Shown: positions 53,777 through 64,000 of the stretch, in pieces | How positions within the stretch are numbered: position 1 is the first letter of the stretch | Layout of the letters: every line of letters begins with the position of its first letter | Assembly: GCA_029255685.2 (NCBI GenBank) | Contig: CM055318.2 | Location: forward strand, 16,993,001 to 17,057,000 | DNA from: Silene conica | Taxonomy: Eukaryota > Streptophyta > Magnoliopsida > Caryophyllales > Caryophyllaceae | DNA length: 64,000 nt | Direction: 5' to 3' | Made by a program: the position numbers and the translations under genes | The notes under the pieces: model-generated | The model's database searches: none | The model's input: the letters and a program-made list of their open reading frames with translations, nothing else | What the model was told of the DNA's origin: nothing

Positions 53777-56700
53777 ATGGATGAGGATGGTGTATTGCTT
53801 CCAAAAAAACTAGCATTGTGCAGGATTTGTCATGATGAAGATGAACCAGCGAAGATGGAAGCGCCATGCTCATGTCGTGGTAGCTTGAAGGTAGTTTCGT
53901 AAGACACATTGAACTTGTTACTCGTCTCACATATAGAAATTGATAGACATACAATTAGTTAGGACCTTAGGGATGGATTAAATGTGTTAATGTGCAATTA
54001 TTGAGTAAATGGCCTGGACTGGCCTCACTAAAGTATTTGCGTTGATAACTTTTTGATTTGGACTCTGAATTCTTTCACCTGTTCTATCCTTGATCATTGC
54101 GTAAGTACATAGTAAATTTTTTTAGCTTATTCTAGCCATTTCCATGATCTTCTGAGGCATACAGTAATTTGTGACTCTGCAGTATGCTCACCGTATATGT
54201 GTACAAATGTGGTGCAACCAAAAGGGCAATATTATCTGCGAGATCTGCCTGCAGGTTCGTTTTGTTCTCTTAGATTTATCCTTTGATGTTCGAATAAACA
54301 AGGTACTTACTTCAGCTTCGGTTTCTTCAACTTTATGACTTGTAGGAATTCAAGCCTGGTTATTCTACTCCGCCCCCTAGATTACCTATCACTATCATCC
54401 CACTTCGTTTCAGGTACGTCTCATCTGACTTAAGTTACTCTCCAAGAGTACTTTTATTTTGAGATTTTGTGTTGTCACTTCAAAACTTTACCAACTAAAC
54501 TACCTGCCATCTTCTACTGATGAAAACTACAAGAGACTTAGAAGCTGTTCAGCGATTTTTGTCTCTCCTTCCTGCTTCTTGTTGATTGGAACACCAAGAG
54601 AGTTATTAACGATATTTTTTTCCTTCCTTTTGGGTTTTCAGGGAACCTTGGGAATTACCAAGGGCTGATCAGTTTAATCCCCCGCCAGTCTTTGCTGCCG
54701 AACATACTTTCTTCAATCAAATCTTTGATGACTATGCAGCTCCAACTGCAAGCATATTCTGTTGTCGGATAATCACAATTATAGTACTGTCTTGTCCTTT
54801 CTTATGTTGTTATTTACTCATGTGCTGATCATCAGTATTTGTTGCCTTATTTGATTACAGACCATCCTTTTTATCTCATTTATTTGTGACTCATCCATGA
54901 TTTATAGCAAACAAATATACTCGTATATAGGGAAGTTTTTATGCTTTCTGAAATGTCATCTTAAGTGCAAGGTAGTTTTTCAGGTTTTTTTGTTGAGTGC
55001 AAAATATGCAGAGGTCTATTTTTCATATGAAATACAGAATTATGAAGCTGATACCCTTTTGAAATTTGGCCCCGTAGACAACAACAATAAACGTATCCAA
55101 GTGCCTTGAAAGCTCCCTCAAATTTACAGTTTAGGGAGCTCGGTGCACGTAGCATCACCCCTGTGTTGACAAGACACAGGTGGTTTAAGAAAATTGAGCT
55201 AAGAATTGCATCAACCGCTACTTCACAATAAAATATGTCACTTTAGCGAGACCTTTTATTTTATTCATTTTAATCTAGAATCATAGAATAATTATTCCGC
55301 TCAATTAGAAATGAGACCTACCTTAACAAGTTTAGAGTTTACAGTTATCTTGGAGCAAAGTGAACTCATTTATATCAGTACCTCTTACCGATTACTATAA
55401 ATTATTTTGTGGGATTTTTTTAGTATTATGTACAGATGACATAACTCTCAATATTTTCACTTCTTGTGGGAATTTTTTCAAGTGTTCATGTTTTAGCTAC
55501 TTACTGCTAACATAATTCCTTGCTGACAAGCTGTATAAATCAGGAGTGATGACACCCATATTTTGCTTCTTTTGTTTGATACAGTTTTTGGTTCTGCTGG
55601 TTCTACGCCATACCCTTCCTATCATCCTTAATGATGCCGGAGAAGGAGAATATTCGTTTATGTTATATACAGTGAGTGACCCTTTCACCCTTTGTCCAGC
55701 CCTTATATTCATGCTGTCGAAGTATTGTCGGATTGTAGAGTTCATACTCACTGAGTTGCTTAAACAACTTGTAGTTGTTGATGCTGAGGACAATTGGGGT
55801 TCTGCTACCATTGTTTGTCATGTTCAAAGCATGTAGCATCATCCGCCATCATAGAGATCGTAGACAGGTCAGTGCACTATTTTAATTTCCTTTGTATAAA
55901 CAAACCTACCGAGTTGAACGTTTCCCCACTTTTGTGAAAATTTGTGTGAAATTATTCAATACTCATGCTCTTGATATGGTGATACTTTCATTCTAATCAT
56001 GAAGATTTCTTATACAATCATTCATTATTGCCTTGGTGCCTAAACGGAGTTTCCGATTCAAAGCGACTCTTGCTAGGAAAAAGAATGGGACGACCATATG
56101 TTATTTTATAAACAAAAAGGACATAGAGCTGTACGAGAGCCATTTTGATCATTCATTATCTCCCAAACCTTAATCTGTCACAACCATTTGTCTACTGGCT
56201 AGATCAGCTAGGTAGAGCATTCGTCAATCAACATGAGTACAGTCAGTACACATGAGCCACTCGAGAAAACAAGTGGTCATTGCACATCCCGGACCATCGT
56301 TTATCTTGAGAAACAACTCATGGATCAACAAATGTAAATAGTACATAGTACATAGATCAACTCCCGAAAGCACATAATTTATGTTTGTTTTTGGAACATT
56401 TTTTTTATTTAAATGTGAGCACATTTAAGTAGGTAGAATTGAAATATACGTTCTCCACCACCCAAAACATGCATACAAAGGAAACAAAAACTATTATCTA
56501 AGATGGACAGAAATACGATACCTAAACTATCAGCTTGACAGAGATCGAGTATGTCTTTCGTCTTTGTAGTTTGTATGAAATTGAGTAGCGATGCTATTTT
56601 TAACTTCATTATGCCTTCTTAGTGTTCGCATCAGCCTAGAACAGAAGTCGACTATGCGGTGCCAAATTGCAAATTGCTAAACAATACATCATCACTATGA

Positions 56701-56842
56701 ATGAAGCTTTGTAGAGTACTTACGTCTCTTTTCTGTCCTTATGTTACAGACATCAGCTGCCGATTTCCATTTCTCAACATCAGACGAAGAAAGCGAACTA
56801 ATACCACCACAACTGCCATCTCATTTGATCCACATTCACTAA
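53777..56842 (+). CDS. RING-CH (RINGv/MARCH-type) membrane E3 ligase, DUF3675 family
   Basis: Seven coding exons read from splice sites: 53777-53890, 54183-54254, 54346-54413, 54642-54783, 55585-55671, 55775-55867, 56750-56842. All junctions are GT-AG and in phase; the product is about 222 residues. The N-terminus carries the C4HC3 RING-CH finger over exons 1-2: CRICHDEDEPAKMEAPCSC, then YAHRICVQMWC, then CEIC. A linker (EFKPGYSTPPPRLPI ... REPWELPRADQFNPPP) leads to two membrane segments: CCRIITIIFLVLLVLRHTLP and LRTIGVLLPLFVMFKAC. A short Ser/acidic tail ends at TAA 56842. Such ligases sit in endomembranes and ubiquitinate membrane partners. Exons 5-6 are separated by a short intron. All eight zinc ligands are present. 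Confidence 0.88.
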
Positions 56843-57482
56843 CTCTAATGAATCATGAAGCTGACTTTCCTACATGAATCCTTTCAAGTGCTTAATGACA
56901 CCAGCTGCAAACTAAGCTTGCGGCTTATTCGTGTAAGACAGTCATGGAATGGTACGAGTGCCTAGACAGAAGATTCAATGAACTCAGATGACGAAACATG
57001 AAAGTGCTTCATTTTATTCGGAAAAAGCTATGATGTACTCTGTATCTGTTTACATCTTTGTATATATCGATTTCTTCTACTAATGTGAAGGGCTCTTCAA
57101 TTACAGAGTTCAGAAGTTCCAAACTCTAGTCTCGGTACCTTTTGGGTGTGAATTGTACTCGTAGTAACTATTACCTCCGTTCCGGTTATAGTATGACCAA
57201 TTATTAAATGACAAGTGGATCAATAGGGTGTGAAAGTTCAAATTTACTTATTAAATGTATTCTTAATAAAATATAAAGGACAACAATTGACTTTGACATC
57301 TCAAAATAGAATAGATATCAAATGACATTTTGACTATATATCCTATGGACACTAACAACTTTTTGAATCATCTTCTAACAAAAAAACACGACCTCTTTTC
57401 AAGCCATTTCAATACATAATCTAAAAATGTTCTCACATATTTTGAAAAATTGTAATAAAATGGAGTGATGGGAGCAAGTACG
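56843..57482. other. RING-CH 3' UTR and convergent spacer
   Basis: The 3' UTR of the plus-strand gene probably runs to near 57070. CCTCCGTTCCGGTTATAGTA at 57174 is one end of a Stowaway-like MITE without a clear partner. No gene. Confidence 0.5.
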
Positions 57483-57977
57483 CTAGCACGTATCACCCCT
57501 CGACTTAACAACTTCTTCAACAATAGTCTGAAGCAAAGGCTTTTTAGAGCGGCAAAAGGACTTCCGATGTTGAAACTCTGACAAAAGCTCCTCAACCCCT
57601 TCTAACTCCTCCTTGGGTTGTGGCGCGTCTAACTGAGGAACCACCCTAATAACCTTGTGAGCACCGCGTTTGGCAGCAAGGTAAAGAGCCGCCATGTCAG
57701 CCGTATTAACAAAAGAATGAAGCCTTTGCATGGGAAACATTACGTAAACGACCCCAATCTCAAGGTCTACGTCTGCTTTTAGTGCGTTAAATCTCTTCCC
57801 TAGTAGTAAAGACTTGGAATTAATAAGGAAATAATTGGGAAATTGGAGCATGAGTTCTGCTACTTTTGTAGGTTCATCAAATTGCTTGATTTCCCCTGAT
57901 GGAGTTATGACTTTTGCTCCCTTGTTCTTCTTCCCTTCTGCTCCGGCGGCTAACGCACATGATGCGTAATTTCCCAT
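57483..57977 (-). CDS. PADRE-domain (DUF4228) protein
   Basis: A single-exon gene of 164 residues. It starts MGNYASC: Gly2 and Cys7 are a likely N-myristoylation and palmitoylation site, so membrane anchoring is expected. The PADRE domain fills residues about 18-125: KVITPSGEIKQFDEPTKVAE, then LMLQFPNYFLINSKSLLLGK, RFNALKADVDLEIGVVYVMF and PMQRL. The tail is charged (QPKEELEGVEELL) and ends at a TGA, 57483-57485. PADRE proteins are plant-specific, often stress- and pathogen-responsive, and of unknown biochemical role. Length and layout fit the family. A TATA-like box lies about 185 bases upstream. Looks intact. Confidence 0.9.
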   Translation of the reverse strand: MGNYASCALAAGAEGKKNKGAKVITPSGEIKQFDEPTKVAELMLQFPNYFLINSKSLLLGKRFNALKADVDLEIGVVYVMFPMQRLHSFVNTADMAALYLAAKRGAHKVIRVVPQLDAPQPKEELEGVEELLSEFQHRKSFCRSKKPLLQTIVEEVVKSRGDTC

Positions 57978-58160
57978 CTTTGGCCTTAACCACGATAAAT
58001 TTATTTATGTGCCCAAACTTCTTACTTGTAATCCTGCAAAGTAATCCCAATTACGGGATATAAGATTTGAAATTGAACTAGGATTATAATGTTAAAAAGC
58101 TTGAGAAATTTTATCTTTTTGGGTTTTCCTTTAGAAGTTTAGAGTGGGTGGATAGACGAT

Positions 58161-58167
58161 TTATATA
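58161..58167 (-). promoter_or_regulatory. TATA box of the PADRE gene
   Basis: TATATAA on the minus strand, about 185 bases before the ATG, which would place the transcript start near 58130 and leave a leader of about 155 bases. Confidence 0.55.
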
Positions 58168-58672
58168 GGTGAATTAGTAAAGTCAACGGCTAAGAAATGG
58201 GACACTTTATTATATGAATATTGTAAGGTGAATTGCATATGTTGTTTCGAAAAAGAATTAAAAAATTGAAATTGTTAATCATGCACGCATGCTACGTTCT
58301 CCCAAGTTGAATTGTTGAACTTCCCGCGTCACACGGTTATACACTACTGCATGTGTTGAATTCGCGTACGGTTTACATTCGCGGAAATCCCCCATGGCCG
58401 TCATGGGTGATGGGACTCCAATTCCAACCTTGTCGATCTAATCTAATTTGATATGTTTTCTGTAAGAGTTGAGTCATTTTAAAATCCTCATTTTATTTTT
58501 AATATAATCGGTTGTAAGTGTGTTTGAATTAAGGATTATTTTAACTTTATAGTCGTAGAAATAAGTAGACCATGGAAAAAATGACATGATCCTAGGAACC
58601 CGAACCGACCCGACGACCCTGCCTAAAACCTACCCGATACAAGTTGGACATTAGGTGAACCGAAACCGACCT
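58168..58672. other. PADRE upstream region
   Basis: Promoter side of the minus-strand gene, then a scrap with CCGAACCGACCCGACGACCC (58597-58680) like an eroded hAT end. No gene. Confidence 0.4.
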
Positions 58673-59961
58673 TGTAACACCCCCTATCTACCAAAGAGCC
58701 TTACTAAGGTCTACCTTAGCAAATGAGAGCGCTACTGTTTCAGTTGCCCAAAGTAGTACGCATCAAATAGACCATAAAAACACTTAATAAAGATAAATCC
58801 AGTTTAGTCGATCACATAGATTAAATCCCAAATGAAAGTACAACTCCAAACTAGAAAAAAGAATGTCTAAACAATAGCGGAAGCTAATGTGATCATAATC
58901 TTGACAACATCCCATCCAAACCCGCAAGCACAAAGTTTTGTCGAAAATATCAAGTGGTTCACCATAGTTTTGAAAACAACTGATGGGTCATTACAATTAC
59001 ACAATTATATGTCAATAGGATTACTCAAACAGTACTCCACCATCTCCAAACTCCATGCATGATCCACAAAGGCTCTCGTTGTAATGAGTAGCCGAGTTCC
59101 CATCGCAACATGTAACCTACCATAGTTGATGTCAAACCACAACGTGGACCTCAAATTCCTACTCATCGCAACGAACAAATCCAACCTCATTAATGTGTGC
59201 ACCCTCTTGTGACAGTAGTCACAAGAGCCAAGAGGCGAAACAAGGGGGTGAAACCATCTCTCGACATGACTTACAATATCCAATCCAATACCTCGCTCCA
59301 ATCACCACAACCACAATAACACAACACTATAATCAAACAATCACAATAGCACCAAATGCAATCAATCCCATAATTGTAATGTCTAGGGAAATCCTAACTT
59401 ATTCTCAAATACCAAGAAAGCAAGAAAGACGATCTATAACTACTCCTCTACGAAGTTTTCACCTAAACAATGATACACATACAATACTAATCAAGATCTA
59501 TAACGATATGAATATATTCCCCCATTCATCTACCTAAATTAGGGTTTAATCAAACCTTAAAAACAAACTACAAAACTGACTAAGATGATGATGACTACTA
59601 ATGTGAATGATATCGGTAATTACAGATCTGAGTGCTTAACAACTATTACACTTGCTTGGGTGATGATTAAGATGACTAGGGAGGTCTAGAAATGTTTTTT
59701 GGTTAATAAGAAATGATAAGATCGAACTGACGATATGCGTTTATAAAACTCTAGGCATTTTAATCAAATCCCCGCAAAACACGACTCCAAACCGAGAACT
59801 CCGTCGAGTGTACAAAAGTACTTGACCTAGTACACGATACTCGACCGGATACTACACTAACTCGGTCAAGTGCAACTATGTTAGTAGCTTGGCCAAACAC
59901 CCAACAGACGTACTTACGCGACCAAGTGCTCTATCTATGACCAGAAATGAGTAGTATTACA
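58673..59961 (-). mobile_element. Gypsy-type 3' LTR, minus orientation
   Basis: On the minus strand it starts TGTAATACTACTCATTTC right after a purine tract, AAGAAGGGAAGCA (polypurine tract), and ends GGGGGTGTTACA. 1289 bases. Diverged ACTCGGTCAAGT-like motifs lie at 59800-59930. The ends resemble those of 8003-15174 and 48183-49362, so all three may be one LTR lineage. Confidence 0.75.
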
Positions 59962-60079
59962 TGCTTCCCTTCTTAAAACAAACACCGTCCTCGAAGTTAA
60001 TACTCATACATGCACAACCAAAACCCCCTTTCCTTTATTCCCAACACCAACTCAACTAAACTCCATAATACTGTCAAAT
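59962..60079 (-). pseudogene. stub of Gypsy internal region
   Basis: On the minus strand, TTCGAGGACGGTGTTTGTTT precedes the purine tract, as at the end of many Gypsy pol frames (reads FEDGVCFKKGSM). Beyond about 60080 the element is cut off by a CACTA-like end. Too short for a domain call. Confidence 0.45.
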
Positions 60080-60430
60080 CACTACAACAAAACAGCTCAT
60101 TAGCAACCAACATGGTTGATCGCTAAACCCTTGTATTTGGTCGCAAAATTATTTTAGCAACCAACTTGCGATTATTTTCCTTTGGTCGCAAAATCTGGTT
60201 GGCCACAAAAATAGTCTCTAATTAGCTACTAGATGATATAGTAGCTAATTAGCGTCTACATAACGATAGAGTTGCTAATTAGAGACCAATTTTAATGGAC
60301 GCAATTTGGCAACTAATTGTAGTTATGGTCGCTGATTAGCGACTAATTTGCTGATTAGCTACCACTTTAATTGGTAGTAGCTCTGCAACTAAAACTATTT
60401 CTTGGTCGCTAACCGTATTTCAGATTGTAC
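60080..60430. mobile_element. CACTA-like left end with GGTCGC/AGCGAC motifs
   Basis: Starts CACTACAACAAAACAGC and is followed by repeated TTGGTCGC, TAGCGAC and GCTAATTAG motifs in both orientations, the subterminal style of CACTA elements. The matching right end was not found in the window. Confidence 0.6.
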
Positions 60431-62200
60431 AAAAAATACATACTCCCAACCTATATTAGGCTGAAAGTAATGCGTATAAACCACAACTTTGAAGTAATTA
60501 AGAATTGAGTTCCTCAATTAAAAATATGGATTAATTTTATTATAACTCAAATTACAATTAGCAAATACAATATCGATCTACAAATATAGAAAATTTGAGA
60601 AGTTGATTTCTTCATCTACATCAAAGATTGTACCTAATAAAATGCAAAAGGAAGATAACCATATTAAATTTTTCCTCTAATCCAAAAAACTGAAAAATCA
60701 TAAGGCAGAAGCAAAAATATTGTAATTCAGTACATAAAATCAACGTATAATAATGGGCAACAATGATTATCAAACTTAATCACCTTCAACAAAATACATA
60801 TTTAAGAGAGTATAATGAGATTAGGACAGAAAGAGACGTACAAAAACGCTCAACTCAAACCCCTCTACATATCTCAATGCTACAAATCTACAAAAACCCA
60901 GAATAAATAAAACGTCAAATTATCAAAAGATTTGAACTTTAATCTATAAGCATGATCAAACAACAAAATGTTAATTAAAGAACTAAACATTATTATAAAA
61001 CTTTATTAAGTTCACCAAAGAATTGAACATTGAACTTTGAACTTCAAAATGTTTTCACACTACCAAAAGAATCAAACTTTGAACTTCAACATGAAATTTA
61101 ACTAACATATGAATAAAGATGAAAACTTTAACAAAAACTCATTAATTAAATTGACAAAAAATAGATAAAATCACAGTAAATTACTTAAGGGGGCAATTAT
61201 GGAAGTTTTAATGAATACTCATTTGAGAAAAATCTGTAAATTAGAGGAAAAAAACTAGAAATTTGGTTGTTGAAGTGTAAAATAGTTGAGATATTGGTGG
61301 AAATTAGGTGAGATTAAATTAATGGAGGAGACTAAAACTCGATCACCATCGTCTTCGTTGGGACAAATATATTCAGAACAACACCTGAAAATGTAAACAA
61401 CTGACTTCATTCTTCAAAGTAGCATGCATCTTAGCAGGTCAGCCGGCTGCCGGCTTGGCACTGACTGAGGGTGCAAATTCCTCCTGAATTTTTCTTCTTT
61501 TCTTCACTTGTACAGGTACTACGAGCCGGCCTGTCGGCCGCCGGTTGACCACCAGCTAAGAGCACTAACTCAAGTTTCTGAGTTTTTGTTGATTTCTTGA
61601 AAATTGGCTAAGTAAGGAATACAGGTCCCAACCGGCTGACCGGCTGCGGGTTGGCCACCGGCTGAGGACACTGAAGTAAGTTTCTGATTTTCTTTGTTGA
61701 ATTCTCGTGGAAGTCAAAGTCTAGACCCCCAGCCGGCCACCGGCCGCCGGTCTGGGACCGACCGAGAGGGCCTAGGGTCATTTCTTCTCAAACTCTTCAC
61801 TTTTTGCAAGAAATTCGTCTCGCTTGCTCCCGCTTCAGCGTTCCCGCCTCAATACCTACACAAAGGAAACCAAATAGGCATAATTGAGGCAACGGGCATA
61901 AAATCATGCAAAGGTACGCAAAACGGGGTCGAAACGGGATCAAAAAGGGAGAAAAGATAATGAAAATCATGACCAATATGAGACTCATCAAATACTCAAG
62001 TGGTTCGATAAGACAAAAACATAATGCTAGTTCATAGACAGTTTGCTTTTCTCTCATCTAGCAGCTTGAGTATTATTTGACCCGTCTTAAACTTGTAACG
62101 GATATATCCGTCTTCAATGAGACTTACTAATAAATGAAGGTAGTCTCCCTCGATATCGCATCTTGACAATGGTAATTAATTCATATTACTTGATCTATCT
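60431..62200. other. AT-rich DNA, then LTR-like GC-rich segment
   Basis: 60431-61400 has no gene I can support and may be the interior of the CACTA-like element. 61400-62060 resembles the GC-rich block at 34.9 kb. 62069-62128 is a remnant of the TTGTGACGG MITE family (GACCCGTCTTAAACTTGTAA, GAGACTTACT). Confidence 0.4.
61436..61775. repeat. four CCGGCTG/GGCCGCCGG palindromic clusters
   Basis: Four clusters of GC-rich near-palindromes (CAGCCGGCTGCCGGC; CCGGCCTGTCGGCCGCCGG; ACCGGCTGACCGGCTG; CAGCCGGCCACCGGCCGCCG) 80-100 bases apart, each followed by (T/C)GAG(G/A). The spacers are AT-rich and share TTTCTGA(G/T)TTTTTGTTGA-type text. Related to 34877-35015. Confidence 0.85.
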
Positions 62201-62209
62201 TAAATATAA

Positions 62210-63391
62210 GAGTAAATTAATAATTACTCCCTTATATGTTTCACTTTTCTAAAATTACTCCCTTATATGTTTTTTTTACATTACTCCCTAAGTTGATCCC
62301 AGGTCAAAAGTTGATACATATCAAGTTGTAAGGTGAAAAAGTTAGTGAATAGACGAAATTGCCCTTCAGATTATTTATCCCCAATTCATCATCAACCTTT
62401 CATTTCCCGGTTTACTTGAGAACCCCAAATCCTCTTCAAAACCCTAAATTTTTTAAAATCCTAAATTGTAATTGAAAACAGCAAATTCTGCAAATTAATT
62501 ACAATGATTAATTAAATCCCTCAAATAATTTTAACCCTAACTTGGAGATTTACTTATCTGGAGATTACTTAAAGTATGCAACATCAATGAATTCGAGGAG
62601 GAAGAAGGTAAGTTAATTTTTAATATTTAATCGTCTTCCCAGATTGTCAGACGCCCTTGAGTGGCTTGACATCCTTTTACTTCGCAGCCCAACATAACAA
62701 TACTATAAATCAGAAAGACAATTATTTCAATACAGTTTCAGTTTTTTTTATTTCAAATCAGAAATAAAGATGGCTCCATATACCAAAATCAATTAAAATC
62801 CTCTTTTAAATTCAATTGAAATTCAGTGTTAATTCAATACAATTTCAGTTTTTAATAGAAAAGAATGAACATGGATAAAATATGATTTACTCCAAAAATA
62901 AAGATGTACTAAACTTGAATAAAATGAAAACTTGAAGACTTGAACAATTAAACTGAGAAATTAAATACCAGTTTTGATGAGGAGAGAATGAGTAAAATCG
63001 TGTAAATGATAAGAGCAAATAGTTAATCTTTGAACTTAGATATCATAATATCATGAAGATTCATAAATGAGAATGTGCCGAGCTAAAGGCTGTCTTGCGT
63101 GAGGCGGGTTTTGAGTCTTGCTCAAATGTACAAATCTGAGCATTCTATTCTTTTACTCCAATCAAAGTAGGAAATGTGCTAACATAAGGTGAAGGAAATT
63201 CAGGGGTATTTTTGTCATAAATTTAAGGAAATTGAGAGAAAATTCAAAATTTGACGGAAATATTCACCAGATCTGTAAAATGACAACAACTTTTGACCTC
63301 AGGTCAAATTAAGGGAGTAATGTAAAAAAAACATATAAGGGAGTAATTTTAGAAAAGTGAAACATATAAGGGAGTAATTATTAATTTACTC
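62210..63391. mobile_element. MULE-type MITE with ~100-bp TIRs
   Basis: The ends are inverted repeats: GAGTAAATTAATAATTACTC is identical on both sides, and homology runs on through repeated TTACTCCCTTATATG blocks to GACCT...AGGTCAAA. A perfect 9-bp TSD, TAAATATAA (62201-62209, 63392-63400), marks Mutator-type insertion. The interior has no recognisable gene. 1182 bases. Confidence 0.95.
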
Positions 63392-63400
63392 TAAATATAA

Positions 63401-64000
63401 AAACGAGTGTATCCATTTTAAATAAGACAAATGTACCATTTTTTTCCTAAAAATAAGAATTTGCCAAGTAGAAAAACGGAATACTCGAATAACGAATTCC
63501 TATTCCTAATTTGTGTCATTGTGTGACAGCAGTGTGCAACTGTGCATGTCACATTTTGGACTATGGACAGAGTTAGTAAGGAACGAAGGGAGTATTATTG
63601 TTGAATGTGTTTGTTGAGAGTTTGTTTGTCCGGGTTTGCACAACGAACGAGTTCTTCATTGTGCAAAAGATGGAGGATGAAAAAATTGAAGGAAAGAAGA
63701 GTGCACATTGTGAGGTCTATGCGCAAAGAAAATAGTAGAGAATTATTGTTTGCATTTCACGCCCAAGAAACACAAAAAATAAAAAAATGGGAAAGCTGAA
63801 ATTTTGTGATCGATTTTTTAAAATGGGGCTGAAAAACAAAGTAATTGTCGATTTGGGTTGGTTTACAAAGTAATTGTCAAAATGGTGTCCACGTAGGCTC
63901 GGGAAATCCGAGGCTTAAACACGCCACTACCAATGGCGTGTCTATAATGCATTTTTGACACATTTGAGGCAGAAACCTCAGAAAAATAAGAACCCAAATA
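63401..64000. other. unassigned right edge
   Basis: A Stowaway-like end (GAACGAAGGGAGTA) lies near 63581-63594 without a clear partner. An open frame at 63605-63799 (64 residues, basic) shows no domain. No gene supported. Confidence 0.35.

Noticed and set aside
57174-57320. Complete Stowaway MITE near 57.2 kb
   Set aside because: One CCTCCGTTCCGG end is present, but no inverted partner with a flanking TA was found.
61436-61775. tRNA or structured RNA genes in the GC-rich clusters
   Set aside because: Hairpins are short and variable; no cloverleaf, anticodon arm or polymerase III boxes could be placed.

Overview
This is a window of plant nuclear DNA, almost certainly from a eudicot. It is AT-rich, its genes are split by GT-AG introns, and it carries plant-specific families: a snakin/GASA peptide, an S-protein homolog, a SINA-like RING ligase, a PADRE-domain protein and a plant RING-CH membrane protein. 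Most of the rest is transposon DNA. The mix of repeats makes me lean to Caryophyllales, but the sequence alone does not prove that. I see no rRNA, tRNA, organellar or bacterial segment.

Layout. (1) 1-4.4 kb: a broken Mutator-like (MULE) transposase gene with a C-terminal OTU cysteine-protease domain on the minus strand, converging on a small unknown plus-strand ORF. Repeats built on GGACGTG lie beside both. (2) 5.1-16.5 kb: a MITE, a Helitron, and a dead Ty1/copia element whose reverse transcriptase is split by a solo LTR. That LTR holds a hAT-like element, which holds a CACTA-like element, which holds a 5'-truncated LINE. (3) 16.5-24.6 kb: AT-rich DNA with small DNA transposons, many with target-site duplications (TSDs) that can be read directly. 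(4) 24.7-29.1 kb: the first gene island, with a three-exon GASA gene (+) and a two-exon SINA-like E3 ligase gene (-). (5) 29.5-39.4 kb: two Helitrons end to end, a palindromic element, and a 3.4 kb hAT element that took in at least five later insertions. (6) 39.7-40.1 kb: an intact single-exon S-protein homolog. (7) 40.65-48.09 kb: a complete L1-type LINE with both ORFs open, a long pure A tail and a 16-bp TSD. (8) 48.2-52.9 kb: an LTR, a 521-bp CACTA derivative, and a second copy of the 3.4 kb hAT family carrying a Helitron. (9) 53-58.2 kb: the second gene island, with a seven-coding-exon RING-CH gene (+) and a single-exon PADRE gene (-). (10) 58.6-64 kb: a Gypsy LTR with a stub of internal region, a CACTA-like end, GC-rich palindromic repeats and a 1.2 kb MULE-type MITE with long inverted ends.

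The host genes do not form an operon or an obvious pathway. They are separate plant genes (secreted peptides, ubiquitin ligases and a putative membrane-anchored stress protein) standing in repeats. The most striking things are the apparently intact LINE, whose two ORFs overlap as ATGA, the OTU-bearing MULE with its convergent companion ORF, and the depth and readability of the nested insertions.
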